From UBA2779 sp965232615 (GTDB lineage Bacteria; Spirochaetota; Spirochaetia; DSM-2461), in NCBI GenBank assembly GCA_965232615.1, contig OZ246985.1:1302001-1366000 (forward strand): a stretch of DNA of 64,000 nt, given 5' to 3'. Each line of letters opens with the position of its first letter. The first letter of the stretch is position 1. Shown one piece after another: positions 34,239-41,908 of the stretch. The notes beneath the pieces were generated by a model. That model ran no database searches, was not told the DNA's origin, and saw nothing but the letters and a program-made list of their open reading frames with translations. Made by a program: the position numbers and the translations under genes.

Positions 34239-34442
34239 GGGCACCTCTAAAAAACCTATTGAGTTCTTGACTCGATCTTATCTGCCGCTACTGCGTTGTC
34301 AAAATACTCACGTAATCAGGTGTGTACCGCTACCAGGTGTGTACCGCAGGGCGTAGCCCGAGGAACACACCGCCACAGGGCGTAGCCCGAGGAACACACC
34401 GCCAATTCGTCAATTTCCTAAAGCTGTTTTTTAGAGGTACCC
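34239..34442 (+). mobile_element. MITE-1 copy A (enlarged, with duplicated hairpin arms)
   Basis: 204 bp from GGGCACCTCTAAAAAAC to GCTGTTTTTTAGAGGTACCC, flanked by the 4-bp target duplication TTGA on both sides. The central hairpin is enlarged: the left arm (CAGGTGTGTACCGC) and the right arm (GGGCGTAGCCCGAGGAACAC, ACCGCC) each occur twice. Arms are GGTGTGT/ACACACC with a GGGCGTAGCCC tip. It lies between the CaCA gene and tRNA-Gly. Confidence 0.9.
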
Positions 34443-34491
34443 TTGAGATTACTGATCTCAAACACTCATCATAAAAAAACGCTGTCAGGAC

Positions 34492-34520
34492 TTGATAAAA
34501 ATGAAAAAGTTCAGTATATA
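34492..34520 (+). promoter_or_regulatory. Promoter of tRNA-Gly
   Basis: TTGATA (34492-34497), 17-nt spacer, TATATA (34515-34520). The tRNA begins 11 nt downstream. Confidence 0.6.
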
Positions 34521-34530
34521 TCATTACTGT

Positions 34531-34602
34531 GCGAAAGTAGCTCAGTGGTAGAGCTCCACCTTGCCAAGGTGGATGTCGCGAGTTCGAATCTCGTCTTTCG
34601 CT
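34531..34602 (+). tRNA. tRNA-Gly (anticodon GCC)
   Basis: Cloverleaf visible: acceptor GCGAAAG/CTTTCGC, D arm with AGCTCAGTGGTAGAGCT, anticodon arm CCACC-TTGCCAA-GGTGG (anticodon GCC), T arm GCGAG-TTCGAAT-CTCGT. The CCA end is not encoded. Confidence 0.95.
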
Positions 34603-34631
34603 TCGGGATTCCGAAATAGTATGCCTTATTC

Positions 34632-34837
34632 AGTGTCAGAAAGCTTGTTGTAACCTGGATACATTCAAATCCGACCAGTTGAAGATCCTTATCAGATATA
34701 GTGATTCAATGTTGAATAACAGCTATTATTCGGCGAATCATTTTTGAGATGACAAGAAATCTTACCGCAACGGTGAATAGTAAATACTGGTCCTGTCAAA
34801 TATCAGGGCACCTCTATTTAACAAGCTATCTGACACT
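34632..34837 (-). mobile_element. MITE-2 copy c (reverse orientation)
   Basis: 206 bp with ends AGTGTCAGAAAGCTTGTTG (left) and AACAAGCTATCTGACACT (right), matching MITE-2 copies a and b in reverse. A MITE-1-like tip (GGGCACCTCTA, 34806-34816) lies just inside its right end. The outer bases give the stop codon TAG of the adjacent MobA-like gene. It fills the gap between tRNA-Gly and that gene. Confidence 0.75.
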
Positions 34838-35420
34838 ATGTTCTTCTTAAATTATTCAGATCATCTTTTGTATCAATGTCAGTGAATATACCATAATCAT
34901 TCACTGGAACAGGTATGGGGTTTAGAGGTTTTACCACATCCATGGCTTTTTCATCGGGTTGAGCCATTTTTATCAGCTGAGCGGCCTGTCCATCCATTAG
35001 CACGGGATGACCTCGTTTGTCATTACAGAAAGGATAAACTACATGGTTGTTTTTGATGGATTCGGCCAGCTTGAAAAAAGTTTGAGGCATGATGTCGATG
35101 AGGTCTGCCAGTAAAACAAAGAATAGTTTGCTTTCAAGCCTGGTGATTCCGACTTGCAACGAACCAAGTTGACCTGACTGGTAATTGCTATTATGAACGA
35201 TTTCGACATTTTCACCATGTTGAATCACTGAAGATATATTCACAGCCCCTTGAACAATAATAACTCTGGTACAGCATTTCAGTGCCAATTCCAAACTATG
35301 CCGCAGGATGGGTTTCCCATTTATTTGTATCAGCTGTTTACTCCAGCCCATTCGACGGGATTCACCTGCTGCCAGCACAATACAATCGATATTCAGTTTC
35401 TTCATCATCTCATTCATCAT
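34836..35420 (-). CDS. MobA-like NTP transferase (MocA / CTP:molybdopterin type)
   Basis: 194 aa nucleotidyltransferase fold. Signature CIVLAAGESRRMGWSKQLIQINGKPIL (N-terminal, LAAGxSxRMG...K), QSGQLGSLQVGI, LLADLIDIMP and GHPVLM are those of the molybdenum cofactor cytidylyl/guanylyltransferase-like group. The substrate is not certain: no molybdoenzyme gene is near. The stop TAG is formed by the MITE-2 terminus, so the C-terminus may have been altered by the insertion. Confidence 0.85.
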   Translation of the reverse strand: MMNEMMKKLNIDCIVLAAGESRRMGWSKQLIQINGKPILRHSLELALKCCTRVIIVQGAVNISSVIQHGENVEIVHNSNYQSGQLGSLQVGITRLESKLFFVLLADLIDIMPQTFFKLAESIKNNHVVYPFCNDKRGHPVLMDGQAAQLIKMAQPDEKAMDVVKPLNPIPVPVNDYGIFTDIDTKDDLNNLRRT

Positions 35421-35621
35421 GGACTATAAGTGTCAAGTTCAAAACCTGTCCTTTACCAGAAAATGGTGTTCGGTGATTTTGCCATACGTCCGATGTAGCC
35501 TTTGAGGCCGATTTCATATTACGGAATCCTTTCTTCCAGGACAAGACACACTTCAGATTAAGGGAATAACAGATGCTGGATACAGGACTGAGACACAGGT
35601 ATTCTAGTACCCTTTCAAGGC

Positions 35622-35735
35622 TTAAATTTTGGCAACAAACTCTCCGCCTCCGTAAGGAATTACCCAACATTTTTTGAGATGCGGTTTAAGCTCGTTTTTT
35701 AGCGTCTTTTTAACCGTCTCATGGGATATGCTTGA
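35622..35735 (-). pseudogene. IS630-family transposase fragment
   Basis: One minus-strand frame reads SSISHETVKKTLKNELKPHL then KKCWVIPYGGGEFVAKI before a stop. This matches the helix-turn-helix-to-catalytic linker of IS630-type transposases (ISHETVRxxLKxxxLKPH...). Further codons downstream are broken by stops. The rest of the gap 35421-35783 shows only short disrupted frames and no intact gene. Confidence 0.65.
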
Positions 35736-35783
35736 CACTATCTGATGAGGCAGTGTATTTTGAGATACACAGTGGGATAATAT

Positions 35784-35857
35784 CGATCGCTAGAGGATTC
35801 GAACCTCTGACCTTTGCCTCCGGAGGGCAACGCTCTATCCAGCTGAGCTAAGCGACC
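35784..35857 (-). tRNA. tRNA-Arg (anticodon CCG)
   Basis: On the minus strand: acceptor GGTCGCT/AGCGATC (one G-T pair), D arm AGCTCAGCTGGATAGAGC, anticodon loop CTCCGGA with stem TTGCC/GGCAA, T arm AGAGG-TTCGAAT-CCTCT. A TATAAT (35872-35867) lies 9 nt upstream as probable -10 box. CCA is not encoded. Confidence 0.95.
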
Positions 35858-36056
35858 AGTTCAATCATTATAGCCGAAATAAAAGTTCTTCATAGATGGG
35901 AAAAGGTCAGATACAGTTTATCCCCTATTCTCTTAAGTGAATCACAATGAAATCGGAGTTCAACCATGGTCGGTACAGCTCTCCTGTGGTCGTATTTATG
36001 ATTAGTTCGCATGGCATCAGGGACTCACAGAAGAAATTCTTATAGGTGCCCTATAC

Positions 36057-36279
36057 AGAGTCAGGAAGTCTGTTGAATGAAACAATCGCTTCCGTCAAAA
36101 GGATTAATACATTATGAAACAGCATTGACAAAAATCTTACTGGAAAGACTTCTCATCATCCCAAATGAGTAGTCGTTGTGAATCACAACTCTCAATGAAT
36201 ATTGAACTACTGTTTTGGGCAGGGATCCTCATCTAACCGGATTCTAATGAAACCAGGTTATAACAAGCTTCCTGACACT
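36057..36279 (+). mobile_element. MITE-2 copy b
   Basis: 223 bp from AGAGTCAGGAAGTCTGTTG to AACAAGCTTCCTGACACT, flanked by ATAC on both sides as a possible duplication. A MITE-1-like tip (TATAGGTGCCC) ends just before it, as at copy a. The remaining part of the gap 35858-36348 shows nothing else recognisable. Confidence 0.8.
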
Positions 36280-36348
36280 ATACAATTCTTACCGTAAATC
36301 TGATCTGAACTCATGTTTCTTACCTGACATTGTATCTTCTTCAAGTTT

Positions 36349-37602
36349 TTAATCAAGCAGTCTGGATTCCATGTAGTAACGCTTTTCTACCGCTTCACCA
36401 ATACTGAATGATTTTCCCGGATACGGACCAACCTGACTTATTCTGCTGAAGAAAGTTTTCTTGTCAGGATTGGGGAGTAGGATACCAACCGTTCCCGACT
36501 TGTCTGCCAGTTCTCGAAGAGATTTCTCACCATGAATGTAGTCAATGTCTATTTCTGGATGGGTGTCAATATAAGAATTTAGAGCTTCCTGAATGAGTTC
36601 AATAGTTAATTTCTCCATAGTTGTATTATTAAGTGTAAAAGTCATCTCCTTGTTTTCGGATATGATCATGATGGTTACAAAATCCTGTCCGAATCTATTG
36701 ATCCTGGATTCACTCAAGGATAATCTATCTTTCAGGAAAGTGATTAATCTTCCTGTATCAGCATTATAGAGCAGTCGGTGAATTGGGTGAAAATGTAACC
36801 CTTCATCATGTATGTTTACGACTTCCACAAGGGCAAAACGTGTTGGATGATCAACAGGAGCACCGGCAGATTTCTTCTCTTCCCAGATTTTCTTTGCAGA
36901 TGCCAGAGAATGATTCCCATCGCCAACAGCAAATAGAAAGTCTGTGTTTCGGGCAATAGATTCAATGGCCTGTGTAAGGTTTTCCAAATCGAGTACAAGA
37001 CGACCAGTCAGATGACCTCCTCTCTGAATAAGATCAAAATCATAGAGGGTCTCTTTTTCGGCATGATTGGAAGCTGTGATCATCACAACATCATCAGGAT
37101 CATCAATAAGGAGAATAGTGTGAGAAAGATCCAGGGGAGCATTACGGCGTACAGCTATACGAGAAGGCAAGCGTTCCTGAATAGTTCCCTCTGTAGGCCG
37201 AGCCAGGCTGGTTGACTTTTTAGAGAAGTCATATTTTTCCAGATCCAATGCTAATACCAATCCCCGTCGCTGGCCAACAAATGGAGTTGAACGTTCGACA
37301 AAAATGATCCCTCTGGGTAGCGGTCGTAGAATTCCACTGGAGATCGATTCTTTCATGGCCGAATAGATTTTTTTGACTTTCTGATCAATACTCCCTTCAT
37401 TCAAGTAGCATTCTGGAAGAATCAAATTCAGAGTAGATGGATGATCACCAACAATATGTTGAGTTTCTTCCCAGTATTGCTTCTCAGATGTGAATTGATC
37501 ACATGCAATAACTGACCAGTATTCTGGTTTGACTGTATTAACGGGGATCATAATCTCTGGTATTGAAATACCAAGTTTGCTCAGACGTTCATTCAGGTTC
37601 AT
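36349..37602 (-). CDS. DUF1015 family protein
   Basis: 417 aa. Conserved DUF1015 segments: VIACDQFTSEKQYWEETQ, ERSTPFVGQRRGLVLALDLE, ERLPSRIAVRRNAPLDLSHT, LIDDPD, FAVGDGNHSLASAKK. The function of the family is not settled, but it is often next to serine biosynthesis genes. Here it follows serC and an Lrp-type regulator with 14-nt overlap, supporting a role tied to serine metabolism. Confidence 0.88.
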   Translation of the reverse strand: MNLNERLSKLGISIPEIMIPVNTVKPEYWSVIACDQFTSEKQYWEETQHIVGDHPSTLNLILPECYLNEGSIDQKVKKIYSAMKESISSGILRPLPRGIIFVERSTPFVGQRRGLVLALDLEKYDFSKKSTSLARPTEGTIQERLPSRIAVRRNAPLDLSHTILLIDDPDDVVMITASNHAEKETLYDFDLIQRGGHLTGRLVLDLENLTQAIESIARNTDFLFAVGDGNHSLASAKKIWEEKKSAGAPVDHPTRFALVEVVNIHDEGLHFHPIHRLLYNADTGRLITFLKDRLSLSESRINRFGQDFVTIMIISENKEMTFTLNNTTMEKLTIELIQEALNSYIDTHPEIDIDYIHGEKSLRELADKSGTVGILLPNPDKKTFFSRISQVGPYPGKSFSIGEAVEKRYYMESRLLD

Positions 37603-38074
37603 TGTCTTCTTTGTTCATATTGATATCATCTGCAGTAATTGGGACTTTAATCTCAAAACCCTTATAGACCATGAAAGATTCAATGGATTCTATTCTGTCA
37701 ACTTTGCTTAATTCTTCGCTGAGAAATTTAAGCAGGTCGAATCCCTGCTGAAGATGCACGGTGATGAGTAGGTCGTAGCGACCGGTTACAACACCAACTG
37801 AAACAACACCGTGAAGTTTACTCACCTCTTCTCCTTTGGAAACGTAATTCATGTCTTTGAGCTTGGCTCCGATGTAGATGATTTGATGACCCAGCATGGC
37901 TTCAGGGTCTACATAGCCTGCAATTTTCAGTATCCCATCCTGTTCAAGTTTACGTACTCGTGCTTTTATGGTGTTTTCTGATACTCCAAGGGCAACAGCG
38001 ATTTTTTTGTATGGTTTTCGTCCTTCAGTCAAATGACTGATAATGCTCATATTCAGTTGATCAATCTGAGTCAT
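37589..38074 (-). CDS. Lrp/AsnC family transcriptional regulator
   Basis: 161 aa. N-terminal winged helix-turn-helix (QLNMSIISHLTEGRKPYKKIAVALGVSENTIKARVRKLEQDGI, residues 6-50 in pieces) and C-terminal RAM ligand-binding domain (about 68-150, GVVTGRYDLLITVH). It lies between serC and DUF1015 with overlaps of 14 nt each. It may sense an amino acid (serine is the obvious guess) and control this operon; that is inference. Confidence 0.88.
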   Translation of the reverse strand: MTQIDQLNMSIISHLTEGRKPYKKIAVALGVSENTIKARVRKLEQDGILKIAGYVDPEAMLGHQIIYIGAKLKDMNYVSKGEEVSKLHGVVSVGVVTGRYDLLITVHLQQGFDLLKFLSEELSKVDRIESIESFMVYKGFEIKVPITADDINMNKEDNEPE

Positions 38075-39170
38075 AGTGCCTGCTTGCGAAATCCCTCATT
38101 AGTTCCATCAGTCTCATCACACCATCCATACTCATGGCATTGTACAGTGAGGCTCGGCATCCTCCCACACTACGGTGGCCCTTGAGTCCTACGAGTCCAT
38201 TTGCTGCAGCCTCCTCAAGAAATTTGTTATCTAACTGTTTCGTTCTTAATCGCCAGACTATGTTCATATCAGATCTCATATTGGGGTCCACAGGATTCCT
38301 GTAGAATCCTTCAGACTCATCAATAAGTCTGTAGAGTGCTGCGGCCTGATGCTTGTTCTCTCCTGCAACCTTACTCAAACCACCTCGATCTTTAAGGTTT
38401 TCCAAAACCAGTTTCATTGCCCAGATAGAGAATACTGGAGGAGTGTTGTATAGAGAATTGCTCTCGGCATGAACAGCGTAATTCAAATATGAACCAAGAT
38501 TATTGGGACAACGTGAAAGAAGATTTTTCCTGATTATCACAACTGTTGCGCCAGCTGGACCAAGGTTTTTCTGGGCACCGGCATAAATCAAAGCAAACCT
38601 GGAAACATCAATTGGTCTGCTAAGGATATCGCTGGACATGTCGGCAAAGAGGGGAACTTCTTGTGTATCAGGAAAGGTTTTCCATTGAATCCCTCCTATT
38701 GTTTCATTGCTGGTTATGTGAAGATAGGATGAATTTTTATGTATTGTCAGATCAGTGAGATCAGGTAGTGTGCAATATCTGTTACTCGCACCATCCCATG
38801 GGATAGAAATCGAACCGAACTTCTTTGCTTCTGTAATTGCTTTTTGTGCCCATGCACCGGAATTAATATAGTCGGCTCTGCAGTTGGGTAATAGAAAATT
38901 CATGGGGATCATTGAAAACTGCAAAGTAGCACCACCACTGAGGAGAAGAATGCAGTAGGATTCAGGAATTTCCATCAGTTCTCTGAGGAGGAAAATCACT
39001 CTGTTATGTACTTCTCTATATGGGGTCTCCCGGTGGCTCATTTCCACCATGGAGAGACCAGTCCCATTGTAGTCAAGCATTTCCTGTGAAAGAGTTTTCA
39101 ATACTTCAACAGGGAGTACAGATGGACCAGCAGAGAAATTAACAGGGCGATTCAATCCTTCTCTCCTCAT
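38061..39170 (-). CDS. serC: Phosphoserine aminotransferase
   Basis: PLP enzyme converting 3-phosphohydroxypyruvate to phosphoserine. About 365 aa: NFSAGPSVLPVEVL, GTGLSMVEMSHR, LLLSGGATLQFSMIPMN, the PLP lysine in LIYAGAQKNLGPAG, and NTPPVFSIWAMKLVL. The start may be ATG 39170 or TTG 39155; GAGGAG fits the latter. No serA is in the window. Confidence 0.94.
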   Translation of the reverse strand: MRREGLNRPVNFSAGPSVLPVEVLKTLSQEMLDYNGTGLSMVEMSHRETPYREVHNRVIFLLRELMEIPESYCILLLSGGATLQFSMIPMNFLLPNCRADYINSGAWAQKAITEAKKFGSISIPWDGASNRYCTLPDLTDLTIHKNSSYLHITSNETIGGIQWKTFPDTQEVPLFADMSSDILSRPIDVSRFALIYAGAQKNLGPAGATVVIIRKNLLSRCPNNLGSYLNYAVHAESNSLYNTPPVFSIWAMKLVLENLKDRGGLSKVAGENKHQAAALYRLIDESEGFYRNPVDPNMRSDMNIVWRLRTKQLDNKFLEEAAANGLVGLKGHRSVGGCRASLYNAMSMDGVMRLMELMRDFASRHYDSD

Positions 39171-39226
39171 TCAGTGGTTTGTTGGATTGTGTCATAATTT
39201 TTGTCTAGGAATCAATCCCTGCAGTG

Positions 39227-39637
39227 TTATTTTTGCTTTTCTGCCTTACTTAGAGCATTGGTCACAGCAGATATAATTCCCCGACTGGTACGAGTTGCGC
39301 CTCCAATCACATCCACATCTGTGTTTTGCTGATCTACTATGGATTCTGGAATCTGTTTCACAGCTCGCTGCCAGTATTGGCGACCCACCTCACGGTGCTT
39401 GACAACTTTGATATTTTCAATAATACCATTCTTAATCTCTACTTCCACCTGTAATCCGGGTCTGAAACCTCGGCCAGTGCCTGTATATACTCCATCGGAG
39501 TATATACCCTTTTTTATTTCACTGACTTCCTGTTCTGTCTGCTCGGTGGATTCAGTCTTCCCGAAAACCTGATAAGCAGGTAGTAGAGTTATCACTGCAG
39601 CTATTACTGTTATGATTAGCGTTGTTATTCTTTTCAT
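39227..39637 (-). CDS. Exported FMN-binding domain protein
   Basis: 136 aa with a signal peptide (about 1-27, LIITVIAAVITLLPAYQVFG). FMN-binding domain: GVYTGTGRGFRPGLQVEVEI, then DVIGGATRTSRGI, which resembles the flavinylation site of RnfG/NqrC-type proteins, so ApbE could attach FMN covalently. AAGGAGATAGC precedes the ATG. It sits downstream of the polyferredoxin gene in the same direction; the two were adjacent before a MITE-1 insertion. Confidence 0.85.
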   Translation of the reverse strand: MKRITTLIITVIAAVITLLPAYQVFGKTESTEQTEQEVSEIKKGIYSDGVYTGTGRGFRPGLQVEVEIKNGIIENIKVVKHREVGRQYWQRAVKQIPESIVDQQNTDVDVIGGATRTSRGIISAVTNALSKAEKQK

Positions 39638-39668
39638 TGCTATCTCCTTTGTTCAATGAATGTCATCA

Positions 39669-39828
39669 GGGTACCTCTAAAAAACAGCTTCAGGAAATTG
39701 ACGAATTGACGGTGCGTTCCTCGGAGCTTTGCTCCTGCGGTACGCACCTGCTTACGTGAGCATTTTGACAACGCAGTAGCGGCAGAAAAGCTCGAGTCAA
39801 GAACAAAATGGGTTTTTTAGAGGTGCCC
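39669..39828 (-). mobile_element. MITE-1 copy B (reverse orientation)
   Basis: 160 bp from GGGTACCTCTAAAAAAC to GTTTTTTAGAGGTGCCC, with the 4-bp duplication ATCA on both sides. Hairpin arms GGTGCGT/ACGCACC with GGAGCAAAGCTCC tip. Inserted between the polyferredoxin and FMN-binding genes; it supplies the last codons and stop of the former. Confidence 0.92.
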
Positions 39829-40557
39829 ATCATTAGTTCCCCCTGGTGACAATACCCACTCGTACTTCAATGTACCTTTTACTGGACAGGCACTGATGCA
39901 TTCCATACAGTTGATACATTGGGGGTGTCGTACGTGATTTTTTCTGGAAACAATCACTTGAGTTGGGCAAGCTTTATCGCATAGCTGGCAATTTATACAT
40001 GTATCAGAATTCCGTCGGATAGAAAACAATCGTCCCATACTCAATGCCCCGAATAGAGCACCCTGAGTACAGAAATAACGGCAAAATGGCCGGTCAATTA
40101 AAAGTGAAACTACCAGGAAGAATACAAGGTATGCCAGTGCAATTCCTGTAATATACGTTATCTGACCAGTTAGAATGCTCATAAATGTCTGATAGGGCTG
40201 ACCAATGAAGGTCAAGGCAGTAAAACCAATCCAGGCAAGCAGTCCTGCTGCGAAAAACAGATAGCGTGAGAGCATCAGCCAGCGTTCCACCTTTACCGGA
40301 AATCTAAACTGTTTGATACGGAGTATTTTTCGTCCCGCATATCCAATCCATTCCTGAGCTGTTCCCACTGGACACAGCCATCCACAATAAAAAGCTCCAC
40401 CCAGCAAGGCAAGTCCCATTAGACACAGGACTGCAATCAACCCATTATTGAACAACGCAAAAATAGTAATGAGGGCATAAGAAATTTGCCCACATCGTCT
40501 GATAGCCTGTAACCAGGAAAACGATTTTTGCCTGTTGTTTATAACAGGATACATCAA
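39817..40557 (-). CDS. NapH-like membrane polyferredoxin with two [4Fe-4S] motifs
   Basis: 246 aa. About five transmembrane helices (residues 20-165) with a membrane-facing CxxxCPxGTAQEW-like motif (GWLCPVGTAQEW), then two ferredoxin clusters: CINCQLCDKACPTQVI and CINCMECISACPVKG. Likely passes electrons across or along the inner membrane to the FMN protein next door. The C-terminus GHL and stop TAA are encoded by the MITE-1 end; without the element the frame would end DDIH then TGA. Confidence 0.86.
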   Translation of the reverse strand: MMYPVINNRQKSFSWLQAIRRCGQISYALITIFALFNNGLIAVLCLMGLALLGGAFYCGWLCPVGTAQEWIGYAGRKILRIKQFRFPVKVERWLMLSRYLFFAAGLLAWIGFTALTFIGQPYQTFMSILTGQITYITGIALAYLVFFLVVSLLIDRPFCRYFCTQGALFGALSMGRLFSIRRNSDTCINCQLCDKACPTQVIVSRKNHVRHPQCINCMECISACPVKGTLKYEWVLSPGGTNDGHL

Positions 40558-40724
40558 GTATCACTACTCGGTGAGGCTGACAGAATCATGATATCGTGAA
40601 TAATCATACCGATAAGATAGCCTTTGAATCGAAGTTGGACAAGTTGAATTACTGTAATGTTGTAAGTACCCAGTGCCAGAAAGCCTGTAAAACCCCCTTC
40701 AACCCATCCCAGGATTCAGATTCC

Positions 40725-41790
40725 CTCCTAAACTTTTACATACAGCGGATCATAGTGACCAGATTCCACCCCCGGATTACACCACTCACACAGCCAGGTT
40801 TTCTTCTCCTCCACACCCAGATTGACCTTACTCAAGAAGACCCTTTTCAACCAATACCTGTTCACTGCCTTGTGAAGTTTCTTCTTGGTGACCCCGGTCT
40901 TCTCAGCATGAGTTGTGTTTTTCTATCTGACGATCAATGTAGTTAATCGAAAACATCAGATTATCCATGGTTCTGGCTGACCTTGAAGACACCATGACCC
41001 TGATGAAGAAGTGTAGAAAATGCTCAGGGCACCTCTAAAAAACCCATTGAGTTCTTGACTCGATCTTTTCTGCCGCTACTTCGTTGTCAAAATGCTCACG
41101 TAAGCAGGTGCGTACCGCAGGAGCAAAGCTCCGAGGAACGCACCGCCACTTCGTCAATTTCCTAAAGCTGTTTTTTTAGAGGTACCCCTCAGTTTTCGCA
41201 AAGGCCCGGGTGTATGCCTTATGCATATCCGTAAAGAGCATCTTATGCACAACCTCTTTCAATGGCTCTGAGATCCGCCCTGCCAAACTTCTCCAGTTTC
41301 CTGCGGATCAATTTCAGACGGGAAGTCATTCTTCCTTTCCGTCTGAGATTGGCAAACCCTGTCTCACAAATGAACTCGGATTAACTCTCGGCAAATATGT
41401 TGATGTGATTGGGATAGTATTGAGAAAAGGAAAAGGACTTCAGTCCATCCGCCGCCATTGATTCCCTCATGGGGAGTTTTTTCAACAGCCGGGCATGGAT
41501 ATTGCGGAAAGGGCCATTCTTTCACATCGATTCTGTACCGTATCGGAAGAAACCTCCGGGTGGCGGCTGATGTCATTCACACCTGAGGAGGTCACCAGCT
41601 GATGGAGGAGTTCCTCGTAATCGACGATTTTTTCGCATAGTAATCGCTGGAAAAAGTCAGGGCGGAAAAGGTCCTTTTGCAGTCATTACAGATGTAGTAT
41701 TAGACCGTTCCAAATGCTTCTGTGTGGTACGAACAGTGTATCGAAAACCAGTATTTTTGCTTTGGAGCACTGAAATTGATACATTACAGG
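40725..41790 (-). pseudogene. Broken transposase with InsA-like zinc-ribbon N-terminus
   Basis: Read on the minus strand in fragments. The N-terminal part (41480-41790) corresponds to the fragment at 56451-56765 (CNDCKRTFSAQTFS, then a helix-turn-helix). The middle gives FANLRRKGRMTSRLKLIRRK and HKAYTRAFAKT. After the MITE comes RTMDNLMFSINYIDRQI and KLHKAVNRYWLKRVF, ending in a Cys pair WLCEWCNPG. Stops and frameshifts interrupt all parts, and MITE-1 copy C splits it. The exact IS family is uncertain; the N-terminus resembles IS1/IS1595-type zinc ribbons. Confidence 0.65.
41027..41187 (+). mobile_element. MITE-1 copy C inside the IS remnant
   Basis: 161 bp from GGGCACCTCTAAAAAAC to GTTTTTTTAGAGGTACCC, with the duplication CTCA on both sides. 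Hairpin GGTGCGT/ACGCACC with tip GGAGCAAAGCTCC. Removing it and one CTCA restores a continuous transposase frame (FAKTEHFLHFF). Confidence 0.93.
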
Positions 41791-41908
41791 TTGGGACAGT
41801 GGGGGAATAACATAGTCGATCTCCTTTTAAATTGTTTTCTTACTATGTTATAACGATATTGACATAGGTTTTTGATGAAATAACAAGCTTTCTGACACTT
41901 GGAACAGG

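Larger units (their letters stand above)
40672..41899 (-). mobile_element. Degenerate IS copy 1 carrying MITE-1 copy C
   Basis: Ends AGTGCCAGAAAGCCTGT (left) and AACAAGCTTTCTGACACT (right) are inverted repeats. Without the MITE insertion the IS would be about 1.07 kb. The interior encodes, on the minus strand, a broken transposase. The flanking 40558-40671 holds nothing else I recognise. Confidence 0.8.

Noticed and set aside
35410..35670. 86-codon minus-strand frame upstream of the MobA-like gene
   Set aside because: It lies over the IS630 relic but in a different frame from the recognisable transposase residues, and has no supporting ribosome-binding site.
41364..41576. 70-codon minus-strand frame in the IS region
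   Set aside because: It crosses frame-disrupted parts of the transposase remnant; only its N-terminal part matches the transposase in another frame.
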